This document shows positions 18,229-26,650 of a stretch of DNA of 64,000 nt, piece after piece. The position numbers and the translations under genes were made by a program. The notes below the pieces were generated by a model. That model worked only from the letters and a program-made list of their open reading frames with translations. It was not told the DNA's origin and ran no database searches. Every line of letters begins with the position of its first letter. The first letter of the stretch is position 1. The stretch covers positions 186,001 to 250,000 of the forward strand of contig NZ_FTPD01000006.1 of assembly GCF_900156895.1 (NCBI RefSeq), read 5' to 3'. Origin of the DNA: Mesorhizobium prunaredense. Its GTDB lineage: Bacteria > Pseudomonadota > Alphaproteobacteria > Rhizobiales > Rhizobiaceae.

Positions 18229-19749
18229 ATGCTGCGGATTGTTCGCGCGTTCTGGCACGATCAAAGGGGAGTAGCGCTGATACTGGTCAGCATCATGCTG
18301 CCGGCAATCATCGGCTTTTCCTTGCTGGCGATCGATATGAGCCGGGCCAACAACCTCCACAACGATCTTCAGAAGGGGGCTGACTCGTTTGCGCTCGCGG
18401 CGGCAGCGGAACTGGACGGCAAGCCGGATGCGTGGACCCGGGCGGAACGAGCACTTGCCAACCTTGTCGAGAACGACAGCCGCTTCTCCAGTGTGACTGC
18501 TCGCGCCGACCTTGATAATGGCGGCGTCGTGAACGGCACGACGGCCTGCCGGAACGGAGGCGACATCGCTTGGTGCTTTCTCGCGAGCATCCCGCAAAGC
18601 GATTCGACGGCCATAAATCCGCTGACGGGGGTCGACGCCAATGGAGTCGATCGGAAGGCGGCGACCAGCGCGGATGCGGAGTTTATCATGGTTTCAGTCC
18701 AGGCAAGCCGTTTCAACGCGATCTTCCCAGCGTCCTTCGTCGGCGCCGGCGCGAACAACTTCTTCGATGTCGGCGCGACCGCCGTTGCGGGATTCGCGGG
18801 CGTCGTCGTCTGCGACATGACCCCGCTCTTCATCTGCAACCCGTTCCCGGGTCAGAACCTGCAGGATGTGGCAAACAATCAGAATTTTTACCGGAAAGGC
18901 ATCAAACTCGTGATGGGCTCAACGTCATGGGGACCCGGCAACATGGGCTTCCTTAGACCGGCGGTATCCCACGGCTATGGCGAGGGAGACCTTGCGGATG
19001 ACATCGCCCACGTCGATTTTCCGGAATGCGTGAACAGCAGGGGAATCTACACGCAGACCGGCAACCTGACGACAAAGGCGAAGGCTGCGTTCAATACCCG
19101 GTTCGACATGTACGGACCGCACTTCTCAAAGACCGACGCGTCGGTTCCGCCGGCACCCAATATTCGCAAGGGCTTTGATTTCGCACCGAAGGGCAACAAG
19201 CCCGGCACCGACCCGTGCGACAAGATACCGGGGACCGATCTCACAAAGTTCCATGGCCTGACGCAGGACACGGCCTACCCGCTATTCGACGGGCGCATCG
19301 GTAATGGCCTGTGGGATTACGAGGGCTACGTGGCAGCCAACTACCCCAATGGTGAGTTGGATGACTTCGAACACGAAGACGGGAGCGCCTATACGAACGC
19401 CAACCCGCCGTCCCGGTATGACCTTTACAAATACGAGACGGACCCCGCCAACGGTCTGGTCGACACCCTTTCAGTCGGCGGTGAAACCGGCGAAGCACTT
19501 TGCCATGCATCGCCATCGACCGATCCTGATCGGCGTTTGATCTACGCAGCCATTGTCGATTGCGCTCTGTACGCGGATGAACTGAACGGACAGAGTGGCA
19601 GCATGACCGCGATGGGCTTCGCGAGTTTCTTCCTCACCGAGCCGGTTACCGGTGACGACGTGCTGGCCGAAATCGTTGACATCGATGGCAATAAGGGTCG
19701 AGGCACCATGATGGGCTTCGCGAAGGACAATGTGCAGCTTTATCGCTAG
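18229..19749 (+). CDS. TadG-like pilus assembly protein
   Basis: A 506-residue protein. Its N-terminus (FWHDQRGVALILVSIMLPAI, then IGFSLLAIDMSRANNLHNDL) is the TadE/TadG membrane segment: a short basic tail, then RG-x-A-type pilin-like helix, and QKGADSFALAAAAELDG typical of TadG. The long extracytoplasmic part contains several Cys (CDMTPLFICNPF, DPCDKIPG, VDCALY) that could form disulfides. TadG proteins are thought to contribute to pilus assembly at the inner membrane. Start ATG 18229; its end overlaps the next TadE gene by 20 bases. Confidence 0.82.
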   Translation: MLRIVRAFWHDQRGVALILVSIMLPAIIGFSLLAIDMSRANNLHNDLQKGADSFALAAAAELDGKPDAWTRAERALANLVENDSRFSSVTARADLDNGGVVNGTTACRNGGDIAWCFLASIPQSDSTAINPLTGVDANGVDRKAATSADAEFIMVSVQASRFNAIFPASFVGAGANNFFDVGATAVAGFAGVVVCDMTPLFICNPFPGQNLQDVANNQNFYRKGIKLVMGSTSWGPGNMGFLRPAVSHGYGEGDLADDIAHVDFPECVNSRGIYTQTGNLTTKAKAAFNTRFDMYGPHFSKTDASVPPAPNIRKGFDFAPKGNKPGTDPCDKIPGTDLTKFHGLTQDTAYPLFDGRIGNGLWDYEGYVAANYPNGELDDFEHEDGSAYTNANPPSRYDLYKYETDPANGLVDTLSVGGETGEALCHASPSTDPDRRLIYAAIVDCALYADELNGQSGSMTAMGFASFFLTEPVTGDDVLAEIVDIDGNKGRGTMMGFAKDNVQLYR

Positions 19750-20272
19750 GTGCGTCGACTCCGTCCAGCGCCTCGCCCGGCAATTCCGGCGCGAGGAGCG
19801 CGGTGCAATTTTGGTCGAGATGACATTGATTACGCCGCTGATGATTGCCCTGACGGCCGGCGTATTTGAGTTTGGCACCATTATCCATCGCAAGCTGCTG
19901 ATCGAGGCGGGTCTGCGTGATGCCGCACGCTTCATGGCGCGCTGCACAGAGGACTTTGTGAACCCTGACCCAGACACAAATTATTGCATCTCTACTGCAC
20001 AAAACATCGCTAAATACGGGACACCGGCGGCCGGGACGTTCAGGGTAGCTGACTGGGCTGCCGACGAGCCCGTCGCAATCGCGACCTACGACACTGCAAA
20101 CCCGGTCGATCCAGACACGGGCTTGCAAGACTACAGAGGGACCGGCACGACCGTTCGCACAATCCGCGTGACCACTACCTACAACTATGGGGCCGGCTCG
20201 CTGTTGTTCTACATCGGGGTCGGCCCAATCAACATCGCGGCCTCGCATGAGGAGCGATTTGTTGGCTATTGA
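19730..20272 (+). CDS. TadE-like minor pilin (first copy)
   Basis: A 180-residue TadE-family pseudopilin. The signature RREERGAILVEMTLITPLMIALTAGVFEF was recognised in pieces: RREERGAILVEM with prepilin-type Gly-Ala junction and Glu, then a hydrophobic helix. The C-terminal part is beta-rich (TTVRTIRVTTTYNYGAGSL). TadE proteins are cleaved by CpaA and act as minor pilins. It starts inside the end of the TadG-like gene and is followed by a second TadE copy with overlapping signals. Confidence 0.85.
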   Translation: MCSFIARCVDSVQRLARQFRREERGAILVEMTLITPLMIALTAGVFEFGTIIHRKLLIEAGLRDAARFMARCTEDFVNPDPDTNYCISTAQNIAKYGTPAAGTFRVADWAADEPVAIATYDTANPVDPDTGLQDYRGTGTTVRTIRVTTTYNYGAGSLLFYIGVGPINIAASHEERFVGY

Positions 20273-20846
20273 CATGCGACCACGACGTGATTTCAGACAA
20301 GAAGAATGCGGAGCCGCAATGGTCGAGGCGGTTATTGCGATGACGCTGCTTCTCACGCTCACGCTTGGCTTCATCGATTTCGGCTATGCGCTTTACCAAT
20401 GGAACGCAGCCACAAAGGCGGTCCAAGTCGGCGCGAGGGCAGCCTCTATTTCCAATCCTGTCAGTAACGCGCTTGCCAGCGCGGCGGTCACCACGAACGT
20501 GCCGCTGGTGGGCACGGCTATGGCGTCAGGAAGCTTCCCCACCTATTCCTGTACCGGTGCAGGCGGATGTACTGGATTCAACCAGGCGAATTTCGACGCG
20601 ATCTACAATCGCATGGTCGTGTTCTTCCCCAGGCTCCAGCCGGCGAATGTCAGGATCACCTACTCCGCGACCGGCCTCGGCTATTGGGGCCGCCCAGGCG
20701 GACCGGTCCCGACGGTCACGGTCAGCTTGGAGGGTCTTACCTTCCAGTTCTTCTTTCTCAGTGGACTGCTCGGATTCAACGACATCACCATGCCCTCCAT
20801 GCTGAGCACGGTCACGGGCGAAGATATGAAAAGCACCTACCCATGA
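20262..20846 (+). CDS. TadE-like minor pilin (second copy, TadF position)
   Basis: About 194 residues. The TadE segment reads RQEECGAAMVEAVIAMTLLL, with a Cys before the Gly-Ala site, then TLGFIDFGYALYQWNAATKA. The body contains a short disulfide-type loop (YSCTGAGGCTGF). The start is uncertain: TTG 20262 lies seven bases after GAGGAG (20249-20254), whereas ATG 20274 has no such site and ATG 20247 would overlap the previous gene. The gene ends in an ATGA overlap with cpaE. It occupies the position of tadF in canonical loci. Confidence 0.8.
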   Translation: MAIDMRPRRDFRQEECGAAMVEAVIAMTLLLTLTLGFIDFGYALYQWNAATKAVQVGARAASISNPVSNALASAAVTTNVPLVGTAMASGSFPTYSCTGAGGCTGFNQANFDAIYNRMVVFFPRLQPANVRITYSATGLGYWGRPGGPVPTVTVSLEGLTFQFFFLSGLLGFNDITMPSMLSTVTGEDMKSTYP

Positions 20847-22006
20847 ATGCCATCAACACCAAGGTTCTCCCGACCAAACGAAAGCAGGTGGCCCTATTCT
20901 CATCGGATCCGCAGTTCAAGCGCGAGGTGGCGACGCGGCTCGACGCGCTGGCCATCTACGATGTCAGGATTTCCGAGACGGCTGACTTCCTCAACGGTCC
21001 GCCCGCTGAGACGCGGCCGGGCATCGTCATCCTCGACCTGGCCAATGGCGAGCTGCTCGGCATGCCCGGCATCGTCGCGGCGCGCGCCTTGTGGGCGACC
21101 GTGCCGCTGATTGCGGTCTCCGACGAATTGACCTCCGAAAAGACGCGCATCCTGGTTCGCATGAATGCCTCGGACTGGCTGCACAAGCCGCTCGACGCCA
21201 AGGAACTGCTGAACGCAGTCACCTTCCACGACACCGGCAACCAGGGCACCAAGAGCCGCATCATCACTTTTATCAGCGCCAGCGGCGGCGCCGGCGCCAC
21301 AACGATCGCTCTGTCGGCGGCGGAATTCCTGGCCTCGAAATCCACCGAACGTGCGGCTTCGACCTGCCTCGTCGACCTCGATTTCCAGAGCGCCAACTGC
21401 GGCGCCTATCTCAACCTGTTCAACCAGTTCGACCTGGCCGGCATCATCGGCCAGCCGGAAAGGCTCGATGTCGAACTGATGGACGTCATCAAGCTCTCTC
21501 GCCCGTCCGGCCTGACCCTCTATTCATTCGAGAGGCCGCAGCTGCCGTTTGAGCCGCAAGGCGCCGATTTCGTGTTCCGGCTGCTGGACCTCGTCGCCTA
21601 CCGGTTCGACGACATCATCATCGACCTGCCGAATATCGAAACCCCCTGGCAGAATTCCGTGCTTTCGACGAGCGACGAGATCTTCATCGTCTTCGAGCTC
21701 AACGTCGCCTCGCTGCGGCAGGGCAAGCGGCTCTACACGAAGATCCGCGAACTGCGCGGCAATTCGGTGAGCATCACGCTGGTCGCCAACAAGCATAAGC
21801 GCAAATGGTTCGGCAACCACTTTTCGCGCAGCGAACTCGAGAAGATCTTCAAGGCGCCGCACATCAAGTCGGTCGGCCTGGACAATGCGCTGCTGACCGA
21901 CGCGCTGAACCGGGCCATCCTGCCTTCCGAAGTGGATGGGCGGGCGCGCTTCAACAAGGACCTGAAGCGGATGTTCAAAGAGCGGCTCGATGACGCAGCC
22001 CGGTAG
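20843..22006 (+). CDS. cpaE: Pilus localization ATPase-like protein CpaE/TadZ
   Basis: A 387-residue protein with an N-terminal receiver-like domain (KQVALFSSDPQFKREVATRL, GIVILDLANG, NASDWLHKPLDAKELL) and a C-terminal ParA/MinD-like domain. The Walker A analogue reads SASGGAGATTIA and lacks the signature Lys seen in true MinD proteins; the rest of the fold is present (TCLVDLDFQSANCGAYL, FDDIIIDLPN). TadZ/CpaE proteins mark the polar site for the Tad machine and often carry an atypical nucleotide site. It is ATGA-coupled to the TadE copy and overlaps the next gene by 17 bases. Confidence 0.88.
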   Translation: MNAINTKVLPTKRKQVALFSSDPQFKREVATRLDALAIYDVRISETADFLNGPPAETRPGIVILDLANGELLGMPGIVAARALWATVPLIAVSDELTSEKTRILVRMNASDWLHKPLDAKELLNAVTFHDTGNQGTKSRIITFISASGGAGATTIALSAAEFLASKSTERAASTCLVDLDFQSANCGAYLNLFNQFDLAGIIGQPERLDVELMDVIKLSRPSGLTLYSFERPQLPFEPQGADFVFRLLDLVAYRFDDIIIDLPNIETPWQNSVLSTSDEIFIVFELNVASLRQGKRLYTKIRELRGNSVSITLVANKHKRKWFGNHFSRSELEKIFKAPHIKSVGLDNALLTDALNRAILPSEVDGRARFNKDLKRMFKERLDDAAR

Positions 22007-22580
22007 ATACCGCATCGCCCCGAGGCTTGCCGGCGCCTGCATCATTGGCCTTGCCTTGGGGATGCCGGCCTGGGAATTCGCCCAAGCCCGATCCGCGCTG
22101 TCGGACCGGCCGCCGCTGCCGGCAATGGGTCCCAGCCTGCGCAAGGCGGTTGCTCTCCAAACCGCGGAACGGGCCGGCACGATCATCATCCGCAAGGACG
22201 AGAAGGCGCTTTATCTGGTCACCCGGCAGGGCCAGGCGCTGCGCTACCAGATCAGCGTCGGACGCGACGGCTTTGGCTGGACCGGCATCGTCAAGGTCGG
22301 GGCGAAAACGGAATGGCCGGAATGGCGCCCGCCCCGGGAAATGCGCGCCCGCCAGCCGGAGCTGCCGGAAATGGTGCCCGCCGGTCCCTACAATCCGCTC
22401 GGCGCCAGGGCACTGTATCTGCTGCGGGACGGGCGCGACACGCTCTACCGCATCCACGGCACCAACGATCCCAAGGGCATCGGCTTCGACGGAACATCGG
22501 GATGTTTCCGTCTTACCAACACTGATGTGATCGATCTTTTCAAGCGCGTCTCGGTCGGCGCAAAGGTGGTGGTCCAATGA
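21990..22580 (+). CDS. L,D-transpeptidase (YkuD domain) of the tad operon
   Basis: A 196-residue secreted YkuD-family enzyme. After an N-terminal hydrophobic segment (LAGACIIGLALGMPAWEFAQ), the domain carries YLVTRQGQALRYQISVGRDG, YRIHGTNDPKGIGFDGTSG and the active-site CFRLTNTDVIDLF; catalytic His and Cys are both present (the Cys motif is TSGCFR rather than the common SHGCIR). These enzymes form 3-3 peptidoglycan cross-links or attach proteins to the wall. It starts within cpaE and overlaps the next gene by ATGA, so it is an integral member of the pilus operon; a role in fitting the pilus through the wall is inferred. Confidence 0.85.
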   Translation: MTQPGRYRIAPRLAGACIIGLALGMPAWEFAQARSALSDRPPLPAMGPSLRKAVALQTAERAGTIIIRKDEKALYLVTRQGQALRYQISVGRDGFGWTGIVKVGAKTEWPEWRPPREMRARQPELPEMVPAGPYNPLGARALYLLRDGRDTLYRIHGTNDPKGIGFDGTSGCFRLTNTDVIDLFKRVSVGAKVVVQ

Positions 22581-23164
22581 CGATGATCAGCGACCCGGAT
22601 ATGCCGGCAATCGACATTGGGCCGGCAACCCACACTGAAGAGCAAGCTGCAGTGTGGAAACCGAGCAATGCAAGGATGATCGGCGTTGTCGCCGTCGGCG
22701 CCTTGCTGATCACGGCGGTGAACATAACGGCCGCGGTCTATTTCTACCGCGGCATCAACGATCTGCGCCTTGTCGAACGGCGGCTGGAACAGCTCGGCTC
22801 GTTCGAGCAACGGATCGCAGCCCGGCTCGATACGGTCAACAACGGCTTTCAAAGCCGGTTCGAAAAACTGGACAGTCAACTGCAGGGCAGCTTCAACGAA
22901 GTCAAAGGCAGCATTGCCCGGCTTGAACAGGAGCTGCCCCTGGACAGTGACGACGAGATGTCGAGCATTGCGGAGCCTTCCGTGATCATGACCAGCACCA
23001 TGGCGGAAGCAGCCACCGATCTCGAAGAAGCGACCGAACCCAGTATCGTCGAAGCGCCGCGCCCGCTCAAAAGGAAGATCGCGGCAGCGCCACCTCCCCC
23101 AAACTCGTCCTACCAGCGCATAGTGCGGCCTGACGGCAAGGTCCATTACAAGAAAATCAACTAG
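22577..23164 (+). CDS. Bitopic coiled-coil protein at the end of the tad operon
   Basis: 195 residues: a short cytoplasmic N-terminus, one membrane helix (MIGVVAVGALLITAVNITAA), then a predicted coiled coil (LVERRLEQLGSFEQRIAARL and QSRFEKLDSQLQGSFNEVKG), an acidic linker, and a Pro-rich tail ending YQRIVRPDGKVHYKKIN. I do not recognise a family. The ATGA overlap with the L,D-transpeptidase gene ties the two together; the coiled coil could scaffold it or the pilus base. Unknown function. Confidence 0.65.
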   Translation: MTMISDPDMPAIDIGPATHTEEQAAVWKPSNARMIGVVAVGALLITAVNITAAVYFYRGINDLRLVERRLEQLGSFEQRIAARLDTVNNGFQSRFEKLDSQLQGSFNEVKGSIARLEQELPLDSDDEMSSIAEPSVIMTSTMAEAATDLEEATEPSIVEAPRPLKRKIAAAPPPPNSSYQRIVRPDGKVHYKKIN

Positions 23165-23191
23165 AAGCGACAGACATCGAGAGACGGGTTT

Positions 23192-23518
23192 TTGCGTTCA
23201 GCTGCGTGCAGAGCTGCCGTCGTCTTGTTGGCAATGCCGATCGGGAGCGCGACGGCTGCGACCTGCTACCATGTTGTCAATGTCGACTTTTGGGATGTTC
23301 TCTATATCCGATCGCAGCCAAGCCACCTCTCCAGGGCTACGGGCGCAATCGCTAGCGATCACAACGGCATCATCGTGGCCACAGGCCCATGCCGGCCGGC
23401 CGGGGCGGACCGAAAGCGGCAATGGTGCCCGGTCGCCTACTATCCGTTGCCGTCAGTCAGCCTGGACGGCTACGTGAAAGCCCATTTTGTGAGAACTACG
23501 GAGTGCCCTGGGCCCTAG
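23192..23518 (+). CDS. Small secreted SH3-like protein
   Basis: 108 residues with a signal peptide (RAAVVLLAMPIGSATA) and a body that resembles a short bacterial SH3 domain (VDFWDVLYIRSQPSHLSRATGAIA, then a WCPVAYYPLPS strand and GYVKAHFV). Four Cys residues may pair. The start is TTG 23192; no in-frame ATG is close. It follows the tad operon by 27 bases on the same strand and converges with the membrane gene at 23515 (4-base overlap). A wall-binding role is plausible because SH3b domains bind peptidoglycan; confidence is moderate. Confidence 0.55.
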   Translation: MRSAACRAAVVLLAMPIGSATAATCYHVVNVDFWDVLYIRSQPSHLSRATGAIASDHNGIIVATGPCRPAGADRKRQWCPVAYYPLPSVSLDGYVKAHFVRTTECPGP

Positions 23519-24054
23519 AGATTCCGCTGAAGAGCAATAAGCCGTACGGCGAGCGCTTGGGAACGCTGTCGCGCCTCGCCGAGAAACGCAAAATGACAGT
23601 AGGCGCAGGCTGCAGTGCCCAGACCCAGCACCAGGCTGTTCTGCCAAGTGAAATCGAGGATCAGCGAGAATGGCTGGCCGCTGGGTGCGGTGAATGCCGC
23701 AATCGTGCTCGCTGTTTCAGAATGGCTGCTGGAAGCCATCATCAACCCGGCGAAAAGCAGAGCGGCGTGGTTGGTAAGGAAGAAGAACGCGGCCGATTTT
23801 CTCGTCCGGCAAGCCATCCAGCAGACGATCGATGCGGCGGTCAGGATGGCGGCATCAAGGGCCATCGAACCGCTCAGATAGAGATCGACCTGCTGCCAGA
23901 ACATCATCGACAACGGGCGCAGTTCAAGCCAGATCCGCCACAGGGCGGGGCTGGCCGGATAGGTTCCGAGCAGGAACGTCGCTGCTCGCTCCCCTGCCAG
24001 AATGAGAAGAATGAGAGCCGGGAAGGCAAAAAGCAGTAGCGGCTTGCGCGTCAT
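23515..24054 (-). CDS. Polytopic membrane protein of unknown function
   Basis: 179 residues from ATG 24054, which follows GAGGGAAC. About four or five hydrophobic segments are visible (PLLLFAFPALILLILAG, ALDAAILTAASIVCWMA, FFFLTNHAALLFAGLMMASS, NSLVLGLGTAACAYCHFAFL), with a basic RTRKS loop between two of them. No family was recognised. It converges on the tad operon and overlaps the end of the SH3-like gene by four bases. Confidence 0.6.
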   Translation of the reverse strand: MTRKPLLLFAFPALILLILAGERAATFLLGTYPASPALWRIWLELRPLSMMFWQQVDLYLSGSMALDAAILTAASIVCWMACRTRKSAAFFFLTNHAALLFAGLMMASSSHSETASTIAAFTAPSGQPFSLILDFTWQNSLVLGLGTAACAYCHFAFLGEARQRSQALAVRLIALQRNL

Positions 24055-24320
24055 GTTCCCTCGCCAATCGACAAGCAGAATAGACTGCAAAGATTGCGCG
24101 AGGCTTAAGGAAAGCGCCGCGAACAGCATTGATCACAGGCGCAGGCGCTTGCCGCAACCGCAGCGAGCGCCCGTTTTATGTGCCATTTTTGCTACATTCC
24201 CGAAACTTATGGCCCGAATTCGGTTCTTAGCCGGCCCTAGATCAATAAACACTCACGTATTCGAAGAATCTGTCGGATAATTTGTCAAAGCTTCGGTGAG
24301 AAGGCTTGGCCATATAAAAA

Positions 24321-24560
24321 GTACCGGGCAGAAGCGTGGGTGGGGTAGAAACGAATACGATAATCAAAGTGGCCATTGGCAAGCGCCTTGGCCTCCTGAT
24401 CACATTTGCGATTTCGACGATCGAACGGGATGGCAAGGCTTATCCGGTCATCCCGGGCGTGATCTGCTCTGTCGACATCGAGACCGGACGCAAGACGATC
24501 CTGAGTTGCGTTTTGAAGCCGATCAACAAGGCGCGTCAGGAGGCCATGAGTGAGCGCTAG
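24321..24560 (+). pseudogene. C-terminal relic of an HlyD-type secretion adaptor
   Basis: A plus-strand frame ends with VIPGVICSVDIETGRKTILS and VLKPINKARQEAMSER, which is the classical C-terminus of HlyD/PrtE membrane fusion proteins of type I secretion (PGM...VDIxTGxKTVLxYLLKP). The N-terminal membrane helix, coiled coils and lipoyl-like domain are absent; upstream sequence does not code for them. Its stop overlaps the start of the ribbon-helix-helix gene by 11 bases, so the two were once coupled. No ABC exporter remains nearby. Confidence 0.65.
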
Positions 24561-25188
24561 CGCCACCTCTCCCTCCAGCAATACCGATCCACTACTCCTG
24601 CCGCTCGCCAACGAGGATTTTGCACTGGAATTTCGCGTTGTGGCGCGTGGCGGAATGCGCCGCGGGATCCGCCTGGAGCGGGCTTTTTGGATGTCCCTGA
24701 AGCGGATGGCTGAGAGCCGGAAGTGCACGATCGGCATGCTGATCGATGAGATAGCCGGAACTCAGGCGCAGAAGGGCAATCTGACATCGGCGATCCGGGT
24801 AGCCTGCGTACGCGGACAGGCGAAGGAAAACGTGACGTTGAGTAAGCTCGCGTCAATAGCGACAATCAACGCCATACTGGTTGCCTGCCCCTCGCCTGCA
24901 TTTGCCTTGACGTCATCGAAGAAGATCCTGACCTTCAATGCTCCGTTCCAGCAACTGGTGAAGCGCCAACTGCCCTCCGGATCAAACGATGATGCGCGGC
25001 ACGACCTCAAGCTGGCGCTGGACCTCAACGTTGCCGACATTTTTGCGCGTCTCGACCTCAACGGCGAAACTCCGGTCACCAGCGGATTTGTCATCGGCAC
25101 CGGCGAACGCCAGTACCGTGGTCAATTGAGCGCGGTGCGGGCGCCGGTGATCGAGCCGGAGCTGCTGATTGCATTCGTCTTCGGCTAG
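24550..25188 (+). CDS. Ribbon-helix-helix domain protein
   Basis: 212 residues. The N-terminal half contains a ribbon-helix-helix segment (RRGIRLERAFWMSLKRMAES, CTIGMLIDEIAG), a fold seen in short rhizobial regulators. The C-terminal half (about residues 125-212) has no recognised family; it contains FQQLVKRQLPSG and ADIFARLDLNGETPVTSGF. The start is GTG 24550, six bases after AGGAGG (24538-24543), inside the end of the HlyD relic. The old coupling suggests a regulator or partner of a lost type I secretion operon. Confidence 0.65.
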   Translation: MSASATSPSSNTDPLLLPLANEDFALEFRVVARGGMRRGIRLERAFWMSLKRMAESRKCTIGMLIDEIAGTQAQKGNLTSAIRVACVRGQAKENVTLSKLASIATINAILVACPSPAFALTSSKKILTFNAPFQQLVKRQLPSGSNDDARHDLKLALDLNVADIFARLDLNGETPVTSGFVIGTGERQYRGQLSAVRAPVIEPELLIAFVFG

Positions 25189-25415
25189 ACTGGTTCCGGC
25201 ACTACTGAACGGTGAGTCCCTGCAAGACGCGTCGTGTAATTTTTACGGGATCATAGCCGGCTCCCGAACCTTCGCCAGGAGCAACCGTTGCTCGACAGGA
25301 AACGACCTGGCGCGTAACGAAGAGTTAGAGCCCCGGGGCCGGTCTAATAGGGTGCTGCGTCTCCTTGCTAGCTCGTTGCAATTCCTCTCCGGCTTGTCGT
25401 CGCAACTGCATGGCC

Positions 25416-26309
25416 TCAACCCGAGAAGCGGAGCGCATCAACGAGCAGGGCGAAAGCCGGCGACGCTTGACGGCGGCTTGGATAGTAGAGGTGATATCCC
25501 GGCCAGGGGGGTGACCACTCATCCAGCACCCGCACAAGGCGGCCGCTTTCCAGATGACGCTCCGCGACATCCTCCGGCACATAGGCGAGGCCGAAACCAG
25601 CCAGCGCCGCCTCGAGAATCTCGAGGGTGCCATTGAGGACGATCTGGCCGTCCACCCGCACCTTCAGTTCACGACCGTCGCGCTCGAAATCCCAGGCCCA
25701 AAGCCCGCCATTGATGGAAAAGCGCTGGTTGATGCAAACGTGGTCGGTTAGCTCCTGCGGCGTCGTTGGCGGCCGCCGCCTGGCGAAATACGACTTGGTC
25801 GCGACGACGGCGAAGCGGATGTCCGGTCCGACGCGCACCGCGATCATGTCTTTTGCAACACGCTCTCCCATTCGCACGCCGGCGTCGAACCGTTCGGCAG
25901 CAATATCCGTCAGTGCGTTGTCGCGGAAGACCTCGACGGTGACGTCGGGATAGTCTGGCAGGAGCTTCGCCAGCTTCGGCCAGATGACGGCGTTGAACGC
26001 GTGATCGCTTGCCGTGAGGCGAATGGTGCCGGCGGGCTTCTCCCGCAATTCGCTCAATGCGTCGACTTCGGCCTCGATCTCTTCAAAGCGCGGGCCGATA
26101 TTGCGCAGCAGCCGCTCGCCGGCCTCTGTAGGTGAAACGCTGCGGGTCGTTCTCGTCAGCAGCCGAATGCCCAGGCGCTCTTCCAGATCGCGGATCGTGT
26201 GGCTGAGCGTGGACTGCGAAATTCCGAGCTGCGCAGCGGCGCGCGTGAAGCTGCCCTCCCGCGCAACCGCCAGAAAGGCCAGAAGCATATCGAGTCGTCC
26301 GCGCTGCAT
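25416..26309 (-). CDS. LysR-family transcriptional regulator next to paoABC
   Basis: 297 residues: N-terminal winged helix (MLLAFLAVAREGSFTRAAA, LGISQSTLSHTIRDLEERLG, TRTTRSVSPTEAGERLL) and a LysR substrate-binding domain (GTIRLTASDHAFNAVIWPKL, DAGVRMGERVAKDM, GFGLAYVPEDVAERHLESGR). The LNG and PSRRQ blocks near the end are common in the subgroup that sits beside oxidoreductases. It is divergent from paoA across a 341-base gap with a duplicated dyad-bearing element, so it very probably regulates the oxidoreductase. The effector is unknown, perhaps an aromatic aldehyde. Confidence 0.88.
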   Translation of the reverse strand: MQRGRLDMLLAFLAVAREGSFTRAAAQLGISQSTLSHTIRDLEERLGIRLLTRTTRSVSPTEAGERLLRNIGPRFEEIEAEVDALSELREKPAGTIRLTASDHAFNAVIWPKLAKLLPDYPDVTVEVFRDNALTDIAAERFDAGVRMGERVAKDMIAVRVGPDIRFAVVATKSYFARRRPPTTPQELTDHVCINQRFSINGGLWAWDFERDGRELKVRVDGQIVLNGTLEILEAALAGFGLAYVPEDVAERHLESGRLVRVLDEWSPPWPGYHLYYPSRRQASPAFALLVDALRFSG

Positions 26310-26337
26310 TTATGGCTCCGTCCCATAAGTCCGTGCG
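26300..26337. promoter_or_regulatory. Operator-like element, copy 1 (lysR start)
   Basis: This stretch over the lysR start aligns with copy 2 at 26477-26514 at about 28 of 37 positions. The shared core is ATGGC-CCG-CC-ATA-GTCC followed by CGG. It is a weaker dyad (CCCATAAGTCCGTGCGG). Two related sites in one divergent LysR region would fit a recognition and an autoregulatory site; not tested. Confidence 0.45.
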
Positions 26338-26476
26338 GATTATACGGGCTAATCGAGCGAACTGCACACACTCAATCGATGGCGATTGCCGAGAGCCCCG
26401 CAATTTTCCCGAACGGTGGCGCGAACCCGGCTGAGCAATGACGATGAAGGAAGAACCGGCGGCAGTTCATTCGCGT

Positions 26477-26514
26477 CGCTGCCATTCATGGCCCCGACCG
26501 ATAGGTCCTATCGG
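26477..26514. promoter_or_regulatory. Operator-like element, copy 2 (paoA side) with perfect dyad
   Basis: Contains CCGATAG-GTC-CTATCGG (26498-26514), a perfect 7-3-7 inverted repeat, embedded in a segment repeated at 26300-26337. It lies about 137 bases upstream of paoA. It is a candidate binding site for the divergent LysR regulator. Confidence 0.5.
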
Positions 26515-26650
26515 GGAGCGGGCGCTAATCAAGGCGCCTCAAGCGCCCTAAGGTTTTAGCGTCGCACACGCACCCAGCGTGTCTTCGGGCCGGGGGCCAT
26601 CCATATCTTGGGCCGCGAATTGGCGGATCATCACGAAAGCGACAATCGAC

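Noticed and set aside
24133..24186. Minus-strand mini-ORF of 17 codons resembling a SEC-C-like CGCGK zinc motif
   Set aside because: Only one Cys-Gly-Cys cluster, no ribosome site, too short; chance is likely.
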